From Methanocellaceae archaeon UBA148 (lineage in GTDB: Archaea; Halobacteriota; UBA148), in contig DAHG01000025.1 in the NCBI GenBank assembly GCA_002495885.1, forward strand, positions 62,001-126,000: a stretch of 64,000 nucleotides of DNA. Reading direction: 5' to 3'. The position numbers were made by a program, and so were the translations under genes. Positions 1-9,595 of the stretch are shown in pieces. Each line of letters starts with the position of its first letter. Positions within the stretch are counted from its first letter, which is position 1. Under the pieces are notes generated by a model. That model was not told where the DNA came from and did not search any database. It saw nothing but the letters and a program-made list of their open reading frames with translations.

Positions 1-143
1 TTTGAAAGCGCCAGATACAGTACGAGGATGCCAAGAGTCCATACTAATTTGTTTTTGAGATGAACGTGACCTACCGGTCTTTTTACAGCAGGCAACCTGT
101 TGAAAAATGGTTCCAGGCGATCCTTAATACCTATTTCACCCAA
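1..143 (-). CDS. secY: Protein translocase SecY, N-terminal fragment (runs off the window)
   Basis: This is the pore-forming subunit of the Sec translocon in the cytoplasmic membrane. Only about 47 N-terminal residues are in the window. They read IKDRLEPFFNRLPAVKRP and then enter the first hydrophobic segment (WTLGILVLYLALS), as in archaeal SecY. The chosen start is a TTG at 143 that overlaps the end of the L15 gene by 13 bp; no ATG or GTG is available in frame before the upstream stop. Its place directly after L15 is the standard end of the archaeal spc operon. The start codon is an inference; the family call is firm. Confidence 0.88.
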   Translation of the reverse strand, partial: MGEIGIKDRLEPFFNRLPAVKRPVGHVHLKNKLVWTLGILVLYLALS

Positions 144-493
144 ACCTTACCACCCATCTTCTCTAATTTAATTTTCGCTGTTTCAGAAAATTCGCTGGCA
201 TTAAGAACGAATTTTTTCGTTACTTGGCCACTACCCAATACTTTAGTCACTCCCATATCTGCCAAATCTATATAGATTAACCCCTGCTCTTCTTTTGCAA
301 TCCCCTTGTCAATTAAATAATCTGAGATCTTGTCGAGTTCACCTATGTTAATGGTTATTTTTTCTTCAATAACCTTGGGAGGGCGTTTGAATCCATGGGG
401 GGGCTCTCTGTACACTCTGGGTTTAGAGCCTTTTCTGTTATGCCCCATGCCAAATGTTTTTTTACCACGCATTTTCTTTGTTTTGTCGCGCAT
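131..493 (-). CDS. rpl15: Large-subunit ribosomal protein uL15
   Basis: Archaeal L15, which helps organise 23S rRNA in the large subunit. The basic, glycine-rich N-terminus (RGKKTFGMGHNRKGSKP) and the C-terminal segment VTKKFVLNASEFSETAKIKL are typical. A GTG at 502 is possible, but the ATG at 493 is preferred because a GGTGAT ribosome-binding site precedes it at suitable spacing. The gene follows L30 with only a few bases between them and overlaps secY, so it is translated as part of one long polycistron. At about 120 residues it is slightly short compared with many archaeal L15 proteins. Confidence 0.93.
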   Translation of the reverse strand: MRDKTKKMRGKKTFGMGHNRKGSKPRVYREPPHGFKRPPKVIEEKITINIGELDKISDYLIDKGIAKEEQGLIYIDLADMGVTKVLGSGQVTKKFVLNASEFSETAKIKLEKMGGKVWVK

Positions 494-498
494 AAGTA

Positions 499-963
499 TC
501 ACCGCATTTGTTTGAGGAGGTCATTGATGTTCTCACCATAAAATCCGAGCGCTCCTCCTTGCTGGAAACTTTTTTTAATCCCCCTGTGTCCACCTCGCGG
601 GGGGTGGAGTCGAAACACTGGTGTGAGCATAGGAAGAGTGTCTCTTAGTGACACCTCCCCCTCATAGAGTGCTTTTGCCAAGCTCTTTATTGAACCGTAA
701 CTCGTGTTTTCTTTCACATACTTCTCTGTAAGTGGAGTTCCACCTATGAGTTCGCCTCTCGTCTTTAAGATCAATGCAAGCGATTCTTTGCTGACATTAC
801 CCCAAGCAACGTAATCCTTAATTTTTCGAATCATTCCTTCATTGTTGGGATTTTCATCCAAGAAAACGCAGTGATTTACCCGGTTTAAACGTAACATGTG
901 CAGCGTGTCTTCTATCTCTGGTCTGAGATTAATGGTTCCCCTTAGCATGATCACCGCATACAT
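499..963 (-). CDS. rpl30: Large-subunit ribosomal protein uL30
   Basis: Archaeal/eukaryotic-type L30 (L7 in eukaryotic naming), 154 residues, much longer than the about 60-residue bacterial form. The conserved start MYAVIMLRGTINLRPEIEDT, the central LTEKYVKENT segment and the C-terminal FRLHPPRGGHRGIKKSFQQG are all present. It binds 23S rRNA. The gene sits between S5 and L15 in conserved order, with a single base separating it from the S5 stop. Confidence 0.95.
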   Translation of the reverse strand: MYAVIMLRGTINLRPEIEDTLHMLRLNRVNHCVFLDENPNNEGMIRKIKDYVAWGNVSKESLALILKTRGELIGGTPLTEKYVKENTSYGSIKSLAKALYEGEVSLRDTLPMLTPVFRLHPPRGGHRGIKKSFQQGGALGFYGENINDLLKQMR

Positions 964-964
964 A

Positions 965-1582
965 TCACTTAAGCCCCCTTATAGTCGCAGTTTGTTTTAG
1001 CGCTTCATACGTGGCTTTTGCAAAATTTAGCGTGGTTCTGGTTTCCCCTCTAGTAAAAGTCCAAACATCCTTGATACCAGCTAACTCTAATACCTTCCTG
1101 ATGGATTCTCCCGATGCAATTCCGAGTCCTCTGGGTGCTGGTTTAAGCACGACTGTGGCACTGCCTACCTTTCCTTTGACTTCTAATGGGACAGTATGTG
1201 GCAGATCACAACCGCACTCCCAGGAACCGCAACCCCTCCGAATCTGTATCAGATTTCGCTTTGCAGCGTTGATCGCTTTGAGGATAGCAAACCCAACCTG
1301 TACATCCCTGCCCTGACCAAGTCCAACATAGCCGTCACCATTACCTACGACGACGGCCACTCTGAATTTGATTCTGCGCCCAGAATCGGTCATTCGCTGT
1401 ACCATATTAACATCTAGGACTTCATCCACCAAGTCTGGCAGAAGGGCATCCACTATCTGATGCTCCCTGATAGGAAGACCAGATTCAATTGCTCCATCCA
1501 TAGACTTGATTTTACCTTCTAGGACTAACTTCCCCAGACGGGTCTTTGGAATCCATGGCCCCTCATCTATTTTTGTAGACAT
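965..1582 (-). CDS. rps5: Small-subunit ribosomal protein uS5
   Basis: Archaeal S5 (eukaryotic S2 homologue), 205 residues. The N-terminal double-stranded-RNA-binding S5 domain contains [20 protein letters not shown], and the C-terminal domain contains [20 protein letters not shown]. It sits near the decoding centre and the mRNA entry tunnel. [13 protein letters not shown] stretch carries several cysteines, a feature seen in archaeal S5 proteins. The start abuts the L18 stop codon directly, which suggests coupled translation. Confidence 0.96.
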   Translation of the reverse strand: MSTKIDEGPWIPKTRLGKLVLEGKIKSMDGAIESGLPIREHQIVDALLPDLVDEVLDVNMVQRMTDSGRRIKFRVAVVVGNGDGYVGLGQGRDVQVGFAILKAINAAKRNLIQIRRGCGSWECGCDLPHTVPLEVKGKVGSATVVLKPAPRGLGIASGESIRKVLELAGIKDVWTFTRGETRTTLNFAKATYEALKQTATIRGLK

Positions 1583-2053
1583 CTATTCACCTTGATTAAA
1601 ATCGCTCAGCATTTTTTCTTTGATATCATCAAAGGATACAGTAATGTTCTTGATTCGTTCCTCAGACGGAAACATGACTGGATCATGCGGGATGCTCATA
1701 CCTGCATCGGTAATACCCTTTAGTGCAGCATAAATTTTTGAGCCCGGAGACGACGTCTGTAGCCCAATATCCAGCACAGCCTCATTAGCTATCTTTTTTG
1801 CCCTAAGGCCGAATAACAATCCAGTTAAGTATGCAGCAGACGTATTTCCAGTTTTATTAAGTCCAAACTTTTTTAGCTCGGAGGAAATTACAGACAATCG
1901 TGTGACATCTCCTTGCTCGCCTAGATAAACCAGTTGCACGACTATATGCTTTAGGCTTTTTCGCACCACAACCCGCGGTTTTTGTGATAACAACAATTTA
2001 AGCCTCTGCCTAAAATTCGTCTTTCCTTCCTTTCTTCTCCTAAATTTCGCCAT
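1583..2053 (-). CDS. rpl18: Large-subunit ribosomal protein uL18
   Basis: Archaeal L18, which binds 5S rRNA with L5 in the central protuberance. It is 156 residues, with the archaeal start MAKFRRRKEGKTNFRQRLKL, the core VVRKSLKHIVVQLVYL and the TGNTSAAYLTGLLFGLRA segment. It lies between L19e and S5 in the expected order, with a two-base gap on the L19e side. No abnormality is visible. Confidence 0.95.
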   Translation of the reverse strand: MAKFRRRKEGKTNFRQRLKLLLSQKPRVVVRKSLKHIVVQLVYLGEQGDVTRLSVISSELKKFGLNKTGNTSAAYLTGLLFGLRAKKIANEAVLDIGLQTSSPGSKIYAALKGITDAGMSIPHDPVMFPSEERIKNITVSFDDIKEKMLSDFNQGE

Positions 2054-2055
2054 GC

Positions 2056-2496
2056 CTAACTCCTTTTGGTTTTCAGATGAGCATCTAAGTGAGAAACATC
2101 CCGAAACTCTCCACTTGTGGCCCTACCATATAGTTTTCTGTACATACTTACATCTATTGTGCCGTCTTCTCTAAGTGTTTTAAGCCTCTTTCGAAGAGCC
2201 CTAATCTTGTTCACCCATCTCTCGTTCCCCAACATCCTAGCGCCCTTTGCACCCCGACGACTGCCGTGTCCTTTTCGATGTCCGTATGCTTTCTTTTTAT
2301 CTTTTGCACGTGTTCTGCCACGGCTTATGCCATTCTGAAGCTTTCGCTTAATGATTCCATCTGCGATCAGTTTCCGAATATCCTCTCTCGTGATCGCTGT
2401 AGATATGTCTTCAGCTTTTTCAGCATCCATCCACACTCTTCCCATGCCGACATCAAGAATATCAGCAGCCATTCTCTTTTGATTATATAGGTCCAT
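2056..2496 (-). CDS. rpl19e: Large-subunit ribosomal protein eL19
   Basis: eL19 is found only in archaea and eukaryotes; it takes part in an intersubunit bridge. The 146-residue product has the signature LYNQKRMAADILDVGMGRVW near the start and the very basic central stretch KDKKKAYGHRKGHGSRRGAK. A single base separates it from the L32e stop. Size and order match archaeal spc operons. Confidence 0.96.
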   Translation of the reverse strand: MDLYNQKRMAADILDVGMGRVWMDAEKAEDISTAITREDIRKLIADGIIKRKLQNGISRGRTRAKDKKKAYGHRKGHGSRRGAKGARMLGNERWVNKIRALRKRLKTLREDGTIDVSMYRKLYGRATSGEFRDVSHLDAHLKTKRS

Positions 2497-2497
2497 C

Positions 2498-3079
2498 TTA
2501 CTCCCTCGCAGTCGGATTTAACACTTTGATGCCGAATTCTTCCGCTTTTTCCTCTATGTCCAGTCTTTTCTTCTTCCCAACACCGCTACCGATTCGAATC
2601 GCTTGTTCTGTTTCGTTAATATTTTCAATGTCTTTTGGACGATGTACCAAGACTTCTTCATAGCCAGATGGATGTAATCCTCTCACTTCTTTAGGACTGC
2701 CATATCCTATTTGGACTGTTGCACCTTTTGCAGCAATTCTTTTGCGCAACTTGTTATGCATGCCTATGGGGTATCTCCAACTTTCATCAAGCTTCTTTTT
2801 CTTATGTGAGTCGTGGCGTCTAAAAGATGGTTTTTTACTTTTCTGTCGCTTTCTGACCTTGAGGAGATGTTCTTTTTCGTCTGAGAAACTTTTTTTTGCC
2901 CCAACTGCCTTTTGTATGCTCTCTGCCAGGGACAGGTTAATGCCTTTCACAGCATTGAGATCATCTATCGAAGCTCTTCGAATATCATTAACGGACTTAA
3001 ATCCGGATTGATAGAGCGCTTGGACTTTAGCCTTGCCAAGTCCTTTTATCTTTGGAAGACCCTCAATCATTTCGTCCAT
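2498..3079 (-). CDS. rpl32e: Large-subunit ribosomal protein eL32 with N-terminal helix-hairpin-helix extension
   Basis: The C-terminal two thirds is eL32 ([34 protein letters not shown]). The first about 60 residues form a separate helix-hairpin-helix-like unit ([20 protein letters not shown], then [20 protein letters not shown]). Such an extension is known in several euryarchaeal L32e proteins and absent from crenarchaeal and eukaryotic ones. I place the start at the ATG at 3079, which has a GGGTGG site upstream; a GTG at 3088 is the alternative. The gene overlaps the L6 stop region by 13 bp. A DNA- or RNA-binding role for the extension is inferred from the fold only. Confidence 0.93.
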   Translation of the reverse strand: MDEMIEGLPKIKGLGKAKVQALYQSGFKSVNDIRRASIDDLNAVKGINLSLAESIQKAVGAKKSFSDEKEHLLKVRKRQKSKKPSFRRHDSHKKKKLDESWRYPIGMHNKLRKRIAAKGATVQIGYGSPKEVRGLHPSGYEEVLVHRPKDIENINETEQAIRIGSGVGKKKRLDIEEKAEEFGIKVLNPTARE

Positions 3080-3609
3080 TGCGACCACCCTACTATATAG
3101 ATGCCGTCTTGGAAGACCCTAGAGTCACGCTTTTTGATGCGAGTTGCCTGCTCTATATTCGCAGCAGTTTGAGCCACCAATTCCTTGTCTATACCCCTTA
3201 CAAAAATCTCATCATTGGCAACCTGTACGTCTACGTTGGGGATAATCTTTGCTTTTCTTGGCTTCCGTTCACCTAAAAAGTTGCCAATTGAAAGCGTGTT
3301 TCCTTCAACTTTAACTTGGATTGGGAAGTGGGCATATACTATCTTTAACTTATATTCGAATCCCTTCGTTACACCCAAGATCATGTTTTTGATGTGCGAG
3401 ACAAATGTACCTACAATTGCGTTTTGGGCTCTACCGACAACTTCGGTATCTACAACAACTTTTGAATCAGTTTTTGTGATCTTAACTCCCGGGTACACAA
3501 ACTCGCGTTGCAACTCGCCCTTGGGACCTGATATCTTTACCACGTACTCTTCAATGCTTACTTTTGTGTCGTCTGGAATTGAAATGTCAATTTTTTCCTC
3601 TGTCACCAT
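3067..3609 (-). CDS. rpl6: Large-subunit ribosomal protein uL6
   Basis: Archaeal L6, 180 residues, with two repeated L6 domains and the start [20 protein letters not shown]. The segments [13 protein letters not shown] and [20 protein letters not shown] are family hallmarks. It binds 23S rRNA near the sarcin-ricin region. A GGTGAT site precedes the ATG. Its 3' end overlaps the L32e start. Confidence 0.95.
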   Translation of the reverse strand: MVTEEKIDISIPDDTKVSIEEYVVKISGPKGELQREFVYPGVKITKTDSKVVVDTEVVGRAQNAIVGTFVSHIKNMILGVTKGFEYKLKIVYAHFPIQVKVEGNTLSIGNFLGERKPRKAKIIPNVDVQVANDEIFVRGIDKELVAQTAANIEQATRIKKRDSRVFQDGIYIVGWSQWTK

Positions 3610-3612
3610 ACA

Positions 3613-3999
3613 TCACCACACATATGCGAGCAGTGCCCCGCCGATACCTTTTTCCTTAGCCGTATAATGGGGTATTATACCTTCCGAAGTCGTAAGAATC
3701 AGGGTACCAAAGTCTCTGGCAGGCAGGAACTGTTTTTCCCATTTTTCAAAATCCGTCTTTTGGACAGAAAATCGTGGAGTTATAACTCCACATTTGTTGA
3801 TTTTACCATGTAATTGTACCTTAAATAATCCTGATTTTTCATCATCGATGAACTCAAAACTGCTGATGTATCCCTGATCTTGCATGACCTTGAGTACACT
3901 GCCAATGAGCTTTGACGCTTTCAGTACACACTCTCGTTTTCCGATATTTTCAGCATTTTTAATCGTTGATAACGCACTAGCAAGGGAATCTAACGCCAT
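3613..3999 (-). CDS. rps8: Small-subunit ribosomal protein uS8
   Basis: Archaeal S8, 128 residues, a primary 16S rRNA-binding protein. The start [20 protein letters not shown] and the end [20 protein letters not shown] are typical; the archaeal C-terminus replaces the bacterial STSKG motif. A clear GAGGTAG ribosome-binding site lies before the ATG. It lies between S14 and L6, three bases upstream of L6. Confidence 0.95.
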   Translation of the reverse strand: MALDSLASALSTIKNAENIGKRECVLKASKLIGSVLKVMQDQGYISSFEFIDDEKSGLFKVQLHGKINKCGVITPRFSVQKTDFEKWEKQFLPARDFGTLILTTSEGIIPHYTAKEKGIGGALLAYVW

Positions 4000-4008
4000 A
4001 TAACTACC

Positions 4009-4152
4009 TCAACTATACTTTTTGAACCCCATATCCGGTGCAATCTCTCTGAAGCATTGTCTACATAGGTAAATGTTATATTTCCTGACCAATGCCTGTT
4101 TTCTGCCACACCTTTTACAGGAATTTGCACCGCGCCCGAATAATTTTTTCAT
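4009..4152 (-). CDS. rps14: Small-subunit ribosomal protein uS14, zinc-binding type
   Basis: A short gene of 47 codons read from the ATG at 4152 to a TGA at 4009. The product contains two CxxC pairs (SCKRCG and YLCRQCF) in the zinc-ribbon arrangement of Z-type S14, and ends [12 protein letters not shown] as archaeal S14 proteins do. It binds 16S rRNA in the small-subunit head. The start overlaps the L5 stop codon, and S8 begins just after, exactly the expected slot in the archaeal spc operon. Confidence 0.95.
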   Translation of the reverse strand: MKKLFGRGANSCKRCGRKQALVRKYNIYLCRQCFREIAPDMGFKKYS

Positions 4153-4652
4153 ATTACCCCCACACCGAATTGTTCCTTGACAAACGTGATCACATCTTCT
4201 TTGGTCAATTTGTGGCTCCTTGGAATCTTTCTTCTTTGAATTTGTCTTCTACTTATCCTGTATCCTGGTCGCTGTAAAACAACGTTGACATCCATACCAA
4301 ATATGCCGATATCCGGGTCATACGCCATGCCAGGAAAATCCGTATGCTCCTCGATTCCAAATGAAAAGTTACCCGTATCATCAAACTGTTGCAAGTAAAT
4401 TTTATTATCCTTTGTACCAAATGCCGTTTTCAAAAAATCTTCAGCCCTTTTCTTCCTGAGCGTTACCTTGCAACCAATTGGCTCGCCCTTTTTTATCCCG
4501 AATGTTTTTGCATTAATTGCAGTGGTTCGAACTGGTTTTTGACCAGTTATCCCTTCCATTATTTTCTCGGCGTTCAGCAATCTTTGACCACCCTCACCCA
4601 AACACATGTTGACAGTGACTTTATCGATTTTTATGCACCGCATAGGATTCAT
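4149..4652 (-). CDS. rpl5: Large-subunit ribosomal protein uL5
   Basis: Archaeal L5 (eukaryotic L11 homologue), 167 residues, a 5S rRNA-binding protein of the central protuberance. Recognisable segments are [30 protein letters not shown] and [15 protein letters not shown]. The ATG at 4652 overlaps the S4e stop (ATGA arrangement) and is preceded by GGGGTGG. A second in-frame ATG three codons on is possible but less well placed. Confidence 0.95.
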   Translation of the reverse strand: MNPMRCIKIDKVTVNMCLGEGGQRLLNAEKIMEGITGQKPVRTTAINAKTFGIKKGEPIGCKVTLRKKRAEDFLKTAFGTKDNKIYLQQFDDTGNFSFGIEEHTDFPGMAYDPDIGIFGMDVNVVLQRPGYRISRRQIQRRKIPRSHKLTKEDVITFVKEQFGVGVI

Positions 4653-5344
4653 TTAGCCACCCCTAAGTCGATCTCTGGCTTGTCGATACCGACGACGAAA
4701 ACATAATCTTCTATAACTTCGAATTCTTTTTCACCTTTGACGGTCACCATATTTGGTTTGGAGCTTTTAACTTGTTTTCTCTCTTTGATGGAGCCAATCT
4801 CTCCCGAATGTTTGCCGCCGATAACCATGGCAAGATTTCCTGGCTTACACTCAAGGTGCTTTGTTATTTCTCGCTGAGGTAATTTTAGCAGGATAGAGTC
4901 ACCGGTCTTATAGTCGTTTGAAGCGATGATATTTGAGCCATCATGCAGGTTAAGTTGAACTGCCCCTCCTTTTACCGTTGTTTTATTTTTAATTTTACAT
5001 AGTTTGGTGTCTGAACTTTTAATTGGGTGGAGAATGAAGCGTCTTTTATGATCAAGTAATACCCTGTAACATTTCTTTGTAGATGGAATAGAGACTATGC
5101 TGAAGATGCCTATTGGAAACCGATGATTCTTTCTAATCACACCATCGACGAGGACCTTTCCCTCATTTAAGATATGTTTGATCTCTCTAGTATTTTGACC
5201 AAGCCCCAACATGTCTCTCAATGCTATGTTCAAAGGAATACAGTTCTCCTTTGAGTTAGGACCAGAACTCGGTCTGGTAACCCATACATTTGTTTTTCTA
5301 GTTATTGGCCAGGAAGTAGGTGCTGATAATCTTTTTTGATGCAT
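4649..5344 (-). CDS. rps4e: Small-subunit ribosomal protein eS4
   Basis: eS4, specific to archaea and eukaryotes, with an S4 RNA-binding domain (DMLGLGQNTREIKHILNEGK), a central eS4 domain and a C-terminal KOW motif (GNLAMVIGGKHSGEIGSIKE). I start it at the ATG at 5344, giving MHQKRLSAPTSWPITRKTN. A good GAGGTGA site sits just upstream, whereas a TTG at 5359 has none. The resulting protein has 231 residues, close to the family norm. The gene begins a few bases after the L24 stop. Confidence 0.95.
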   Translation of the reverse strand: MHQKRLSAPTSWPITRKTNVWVTRPSSGPNSKENCIPLNIALRDMLGLGQNTREIKHILNEGKVLVDGVIRKNHRFPIGIFSIVSIPSTKKCYRVLLDHKRRFILHPIKSSDTKLCKIKNKTTVKGGAVQLNLHDGSNIIASNDYKTGDSILLKLPQREITKHLECKPGNLAMVIGGKHSGEIGSIKERKQVKSSKPNMVTVKGEKEFEVIEDYVFVVGIDKPEIDLGVAK

Positions 5345-5348
5345 TTGT

Positions 5349-5702
5349 TCACCTCTCAAGGAGGTCCTTTCGGAACTCGTCTTTCAGATTTAATTTCGTA
5401 ATAATGACATTGGAAGGGTAGATTGGTCTTGCGGTCTCAGATCCGTCTGCTTTTTTTAGAGTAACGCCATCAATGGTCACAATGCCGCGCTTTATGTCCA
5501 CGTTCTGGACTTTACCCTCCGTACCAGCATGGTCCCCTCGCATCACTTTTACAACATCGCCTTTTATAACCCTCGCGTTACGTTTGGAGTATTTTTTTCT
5601 TTCCTCCTCGTTAAGTGGTGCTCTCAAGAATTTTTGTCGTATGTGTAATGGTGCATTCATCCTTTCACGACGTTGCTTTCTTGGCTGTTTAGATTTGATC
5701 AT
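5349..5702 (-). CDS. rpl24: Large-subunit ribosomal protein uL24
   Basis: Archaeal L24 (eukaryotic L26 homologue), 117 residues, an assembly-initiating protein near the exit tunnel. The KOW motif is clear: VIKGDVVKVMRGDHAGTEGK. The N-terminal KQPRKQRRERMNAPLHIRQK is the archaeal type. It lies between L14 and S4e with a 14-bp gap after L14. Confidence 0.95.
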   Translation of the reverse strand: MIKSKQPRKQRRERMNAPLHIRQKFLRAPLNEEERKKYSKRNARVIKGDVVKVMRGDHAGTEGKVQNVDIKRGIVTIDGVTLKKADGSETARPIYPSNVIITKLNLKDEFRKDLLER

Positions 5703-5716
5703 TTGGATACCTCATA

Positions 5717-6115
5717 TCATATTATCATAGTTGCAGTTGATGCAATCTTCGAGAAGCGTTCGGCTACCTCTTTGGCCACAGGCCCTTTGATATCTGTGCC
5801 TTTTAGCTCACCTTTTTCGTCTGTAAGCACGGCCGCATTTTCATCGAATTTGACCCTCAGGCCATTTGGACGTCTAAATTCCTTCTTCTGCCTGACGATC
5901 ACTGCACGAAGGACTTGTTTTCTCAGCTCAGGAGTACCTTTCTTAACTGAAACGACGACCATTTCTCCGATACCAGCCTTTGGATATCGTCTTTTGACGC
6001 CCCTATAACCAATGACTGAGATGACTTGAAGAACCTTTGCACCTGTGTTGTCAGCACATTTTAGTGAAGTTCCAGTTTGAATGGAACGTGGGATACTGGC
6101 TTTCATTGCCTTCAT
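5717..6115 (-). CDS. rpl14: Large-subunit ribosomal protein uL14
   Basis: Archaeal L14 (eukaryotic L23 homologue), 132 residues. Highly conserved segments are [19 protein letters not shown] and [19 protein letters not shown]. It sits at the subunit interface beside L19e and L3. An AGGTGAT site precedes the ATG at 6115. It is directly downstream of S17, with one base between them. Confidence 0.96.
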   Translation of the reverse strand: MKAMKASIPRSIQTGTSLKCADNTGAKVLQVISVIGYRGVKRRYPKAGIGEMVVVSVKKGTPELRKQVLRAVIVRQKKEFRRPNGLRVKFDENAAVLTDEKGELKGTDIKGPVAKEVAERFSKIASTATMII

Positions 6116-6116
6116 A

Positions 6117-6440
6117 TTAAATCACCTGGATTATCACAAAGCTCTTTGTCTTGCTCAATGGACGACACTCAACTATCTTCACCGTATCGCCCTCCTTAGC
6201 AGCTATGCAGGGGGGGTTATGTGCACTGATCTTTGACTGCCTCTTCTCTTGTCGCAAGTATTTCAAAGACTTTTTGGTAAATTCTCGCTGTACAACGGCT
6301 GTCTTTTTTACCTTAGAACTGACGACTCTCCCCTCTAAAATTTGCCCTCTAACGGGAAGAATGCCATGGAACGGGCAATTTGGATCATCACATTCTTTTT
6401 CAGGTATGGTTACATTCAGTCCAATATCTCTTACCATCAT
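6117..6440 (-). CDS. rps17: Small-subunit ribosomal protein uS17
   Basis: Archaeal S17 (eukaryotic S11 homologue), 107 residues, an OB-fold primary 16S rRNA-binding protein. The archaeal insert [20 protein letters not shown] with its cysteine is present, followed by [16 protein letters not shown] and the C-terminal [20 protein letters not shown]. It overlaps the end of the RNase P protein gene by four bases. Confidence 0.95.
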   Translation of the reverse strand: MMVRDIGLNVTIPEKECDDPNCPFHGILPVRGQILEGRVVSSKVKKTAVVQREFTKKSLKYLRQEKRQSKISAHNPPCIAAKEGDTVKIVECRPLSKTKSFVIIQVI

Positions 6441-6706
6441 TTGCCCCCTCTTAATCTTCTTTTTATTCTATCCTCTGGTCTTGAAACTAGGAGCTTACCA
6501 TCGACTTTGACCTTGTTATTCGGAATAGAAAAGATGAATGTTGAGTATGCCTTCGGGATTTTTTTATCCCCTATTACAAGAAGGTTTCTCGTCTCATCCA
6601 CGACTTTCCCCTTTATCCCTACTAGGCTGGAGTTCGTACTGTCGCTGACTTCTGCGAAAAGTCCAATTAATTCATGAAAGATTAGGTTATTTGGAGAAAT
6701 ATCCAT
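6437..6706 (-). CDS. rnp1: RNase P protein component 1 (Rpp29 homologue)
   Basis: Archaeal Rpp29/Pop4, a protein subunit of RNase P that stabilises the catalytic RNA during tRNA 5' processing. The 89-residue product has the Sm-like core [20 protein letters not shown] followed by [14 protein letters not shown] strong GAGGAGGC ribosome-binding site overlaps the L29 stop codon. Many euryarchaea place eIF1 (SUI1) between L29 and this gene; here nothing lies between them. Confidence 0.93.
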   Translation of the reverse strand: MDISPNNLIFHELIGLFAEVSDSTNSSLVGIKGKVVDETRNLLVIGDKKIPKAYSTFIFSIPNNKVKVDGKLLVSRPEDRIKRRLRGGK

Positions 6707-6910
6707 TTATGCCTCCTCCTGCTCTCGTTGTATTGTCTTAATTCTGGCTATTGTGCGCCTTATCTCTCGAATTCTGCCTGGATTATCTGGTGCTCCACCT
6801 GCAGAAGCGATAGCCCTCTCTCGAATGAGCTCGTCTGTAAGCTTAACCAACTGCTCTCTTTTTTCTTCAGAGGTCATTTCTCTGATTTCATCGGGCCGTA
6901 ATATCGCCAT
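6707..6910 (-). CDS. rpl29: Large-subunit ribosomal protein uL29
   Basis: L29 (eukaryotic L35 homologue), an alpha-helical hairpin of about 67 residues at the peptide exit tunnel, where SRP docks. The product starts [20 protein letters not shown] and ends [21 protein letters not shown] choose the ATG at 6910, which overlaps the S3 stop as TGATG and has an AGGTGA site upstream, over a TTG one codon earlier. Translation is probably coupled to S3. Confidence 0.94.
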   Translation of the reverse strand: MAILRPDEIREMTSEEKREQLVKLTDELIRERAIASAGGAPDNPGRIREIRRTIARIKTIQREQEEA

Positions 6911-7740
6911 CAATTGTCACCTTTGACTTTGGATTTTTTAGCACTGGGTGCTTTTTTTTTGGGTTTTGCTTTAGGCTTTTTAGGCTGAGGCTCTTCTTTA
7001 ACCTCTTTATCTTTATTATCTGCCTCTTTTACTTCTGAAATTTCCTTCTCAGGCTTATCTTCGACGACTTTGGCGATCTCTTTGGGCTTTTCAATTCCCC
7101 CTACATCTTTATCTATCTTTTTTGGAGCCTCTTCTATGACCTTCTCCTTATCGATCACTCTGAAGTCATCTGGCAACTCCACACCAGGAGGTACTATCCT
7201 AACCTTGATTCCGATAACGCCAAGTTTCTTTATTGCAATTGCATAGCCCTCATCAACTATCTGTTCAACTGACTCTCCAGCGTGCTTTATGTATCCCGCC
7301 AGAAACTTTTCCACTCTTTTTCTGGGACCGGTGAGCTTTCCAGATATTCTAATCTCACATCCCAGTGCACCCGCATTCATGATTCTTTGCAACGTGGCTC
7401 TACCTGCTTTTCGGAAATACCATCCTCTTTCTAATGCACTAGCAAGACCTGTTGCCATCATTTGTGCATTTAATTCTGGCTTTTCAACCTCTTGTACATC
7501 GATTTGTGGGTTGTCCAAATTGAACTGGGTATTTAGGTCTTCTGTAAGCTTGCGTATGGTTTTCCCAGATCTTCCGATGATCATTCCTGGCTTTTCAGCA
7601 TAGATGGTGATCTGTGTTCCCATCGGAGTCCTAGTTATGTTCATTCCACCATAACTAGATCTGGTCAGTCTTTTCATGAAACATTCGTTCATCATGGCTT
7701 TTTTTAAACCCTCTTGAACGAACTTCTTTTCAATAGCCAT
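6910..7740 (-). CDS. rps3: Small-subunit ribosomal protein uS3 with charged C-terminal tail
   Basis: Archaeal S3, 276 residues. The KH domain contains [20 protein letters not shown], followed by the S3 C-terminal domain ([19 protein letters not shown]). After about residue 200 comes a low-complexity tail of about 75 residues rich in Lys, Glu and Pro ([18 protein letters not shown]). This makes the protein longer than many archaeal S3 proteins. S3 lies at the mRNA entry channel. The start overlaps the L22 stop. Confidence 0.95.
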   Translation of the reverse strand: MAIEKKFVQEGLKKAMMNECFMKRLTRSSYGGMNITRTPMGTQITIYAEKPGMIIGRSGKTIRKLTEDLNTQFNLDNPQIDVQEVEKPELNAQMMATGLASALERGWYFRKAGRATLQRIMNAGALGCEIRISGKLTGPRKRVEKFLAGYIKHAGESVEQIVDEGYAIAIKKLGVIGIKVRIVPPGVELPDDFRVIDKEKVIEEAPKKIDKDVGGIEKPKEIAKVVEDKPEKEISEVKEADNKDKEVKEEPQPKKPKAKPKKKAPSAKKSKVKGDN

Positions 7741-8201
7741 CAGTGCACCTCTTCTAAGATTATTTCTATATTCACCGTATCACCATGCTTTGGCGTAGTC
7801 CGACCCATCGCCCGTGGGAAAAACCCCTCGATAACTCGCCCCCTTTTGGCAGATATATGCAGGATTTGCATGCGTTCTGGATCAAGACCTTTGTATTCGG
7901 CATTGCTCTGAGCATTCTTGACGAGTCTTAGGATTTCAAAGGCAGCTTTCTGGGGATATCGTCCTGCATCCCATTTATGTAGCCCTCTTTTATGGCCTAC
8001 GTTTCTATTATACCGCTTGAACGGAACAGGCCGCTTTAATGCAATTACATCCTCTAGATACTCTCTCGCCTTGGAGATACGCATAGCTTTTAGCTCGCGG
8101 CAAATCTCCCTCGCATGTTTTGGCGAGATTTTAACCTCGTAACACATGGCCTTTGCCGTCGTATCCGACTTTATATCCAGGGAATAATTTATTTTTGCCA
8201 T
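7740..8201 (-). CDS. rpl22: Large-subunit ribosomal protein uL22
   Basis: Archaeal L22 (eukaryotic L17 homologue), 153 residues, lining the peptide exit tunnel. Typical stretches are [36 protein letters not shown] and [20 protein letters not shown]. It sits between S19 and S3. The preceding gap is only four bases. Confidence 0.95.
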   Translation of the reverse strand: MAKINYSLDIKSDTTAKAMCYEVKISPKHAREICRELKAMRISKAREYLEDVIALKRPVPFKRYNRNVGHKRGLHKWDAGRYPQKAAFEILRLVKNAQSNAEYKGLDPERMQILHISAKRGRVIEGFFPRAMGRTTPKHGDTVNIEIILEEVH

Positions 8202-8205
8202 ATAA

Positions 8206-8619
8206 TCACTTCAGCGGCACATATCTACTGGACCTTGTCGCACCGATGCCAGCGCTTCCGTGCATAACTTTCTTACGTGTTAGGGCGAACTCCCCCAGAT
8301 AATGTCCAACCATCTCTGGTAAAATTTCCACCCGATTGAAATTTTTACCATCGTGTATCTCAAAGGGTAAACCGACCATCTCTGGTAATATGATCATATC
8401 TCTTAAATGAGTTCGTATCACTTTTCCTTTCTGGATTCGCTCCAATAATCTCTTGTGACTTTCTGGAAGACCTCTCTTGAGGACACGTCGCTGTCTTGCT
8501 GGGAACAACTCAGCTATCTGCTCCAAATTCATCTTTTTTAGTTCATCAACTCCATAACCGCGATATTTGAATTCTTCTTTTCTTCTCGGTATTCTTGCTT
8601 CCTTATCCTTGGCCATCAT
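8206..8619 (-). CDS. rps19: Small-subunit ribosomal protein uS19
   Basis: Archaeal S19 (eukaryotic S15 homologue), 137 residues, in the small-subunit head. The conserved segment [18 protein letters not shown] is followed by [20 protein letters not shown]. Two ATG codons in tandem (8619 and 8616) could both serve as the start; a GGGGG run precedes them. The gene lies seven bases downstream of L2. Confidence 0.95.
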   Translation of the reverse strand: MMAKDKEARIPRRKEEFKYRGYGVDELKKMNLEQIAELFPARQRRVLKRGLPESHKRLLERIQKGKVIRTHLRDMIILPEMVGLPFEIHDGKNFNRVEILPEMVGHYLGEFALTRKKVMHGSAGIGATRSSRYVPLK

Positions 8620-8626
8620 AACCCCC

Positions 8627-9340
8627 CTATCGTTTTCCTGTTCTCCTGGCTGCGATAGACCCTACTTTCATCCCTGGCGGTGCCCCCCTGCCCACAGTCT
8701 TTGGCCTTCCTGGATGTTGGCTCCCACCTCCACCAAACGGGTGGTCAACAACATTCATTGCAACACCCCTTACTCGTGGATACTTTCCCGCTCGTGCTTT
8801 CATTTTATGGTACTTTTTGCCCGCCTTGACGAACGGCTTATCAATTCGTCCACCTCCGGCGACGACGCCGATAGTTGCCTTGCATTTTGGATTTAGCCAC
8901 TTCGTTTCTCCACTTGGTAATTGCACGACCGTCTGATGGACATCATGGGCCACCAGAAGGCCGTATACTCCTGATGATCTTGCGAAAGAGCCCCCATTTC
9001 CTGGTTGGCTCTCTATATTACATATTGGAACCCCCTCCGGAATTTCTGCCAGAGGCAATGTATTGCCTTGTTTTATCTCTGCAGATATGCCGCATGCAAT
9101 ATTGTCGCCTACAGCCATGCCCTCGGGTATGAGAAGGAATCGCTCCGTATCATTATCAAACCTGACTCTCGCTATGGGGGCGCTCCTAGCAGGGTCATGC
9201 TCTATGCCAATAATCGTGCCCTTCACAGTTTCCCCTTCATCTGTTTTTACGTGCTGGAGGTCTGCCTTGTATTTGTGAGACGGAGCCCGATAGGTGGGAG
9301 TTCCTCTTCCCCTATTCTGAGATATTAGTTGCTTCCCCAT
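8627..9340 (-). CDS. rpl2: Large-subunit ribosomal protein uL2
   Basis: L2 (eukaryotic L8 homologue), 237 residues, one of the most conserved ribosomal proteins, near the peptidyl-transferase centre. The key C-terminal motif [20 protein letters not shown] contains the conserved His of the NxVDHPxGGG loop. The start [20 protein letters not shown] is archaeal. A GAGGTGA site precedes the ATG. Confidence 0.97.
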   Translation of the reverse strand: MGKQLISQNRGRGTPTYRAPSHKYKADLQHVKTDEGETVKGTIIGIEHDPARSAPIARVRFDNDTERFLLIPEGMAVGDNIACGISAEIKQGNTLPLAEIPEGVPICNIESQPGNGGSFARSSGVYGLLVAHDVHQTVVQLPSGETKWLNPKCKATIGVVAGGGRIDKPFVKAGKKYHKMKARAGKYPRVRGVAMNVVDHPFGGGGSQHPGRPKTVGRGAPPGMKVGSIAARRTGKR

Positions 9341-9352
9341 GTTTTTTCACCT

Positions 9353-9595
9353 CTAAAAGACCCCTAACCTCGTTGCAATTTCTTCCGCAGAATCATCAGG
9401 CGATAGAGTGACAATGGCTTTTTTCCCTTTTTTGGTAATCATCGTTTTAACATCTATTACGGTTACCCCGTATTTTTCCTCGATCTCCTTTCTGATTTGA
9501 TTTTTCGTCGACCTCATATCTATTATAAATTGAATCTTGTTTCCAGCGTCAATTCCCAAGGATGCTTTTTCAGTTACATAGGGGTGTTTGATCAT
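9353..9595 (-). CDS. rpl23: Large-subunit ribosomal protein uL23
   Basis: Archaeal L23, 80 residues, at the exit tunnel near the SRP docking site. It starts [20 protein letters not shown] and contains [20 protein letters not shown], both family signatures. The start overlaps the L4 stop by four bases. Confidence 0.95.
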   Translation of the reverse strand: MIKHPYVTEKASLGIDAGNKIQFIIDMRSTKNQIRKEIEEKYGVTVIDVKTMITKKGKKAIVTLSPDDSAEEIATRLGVF

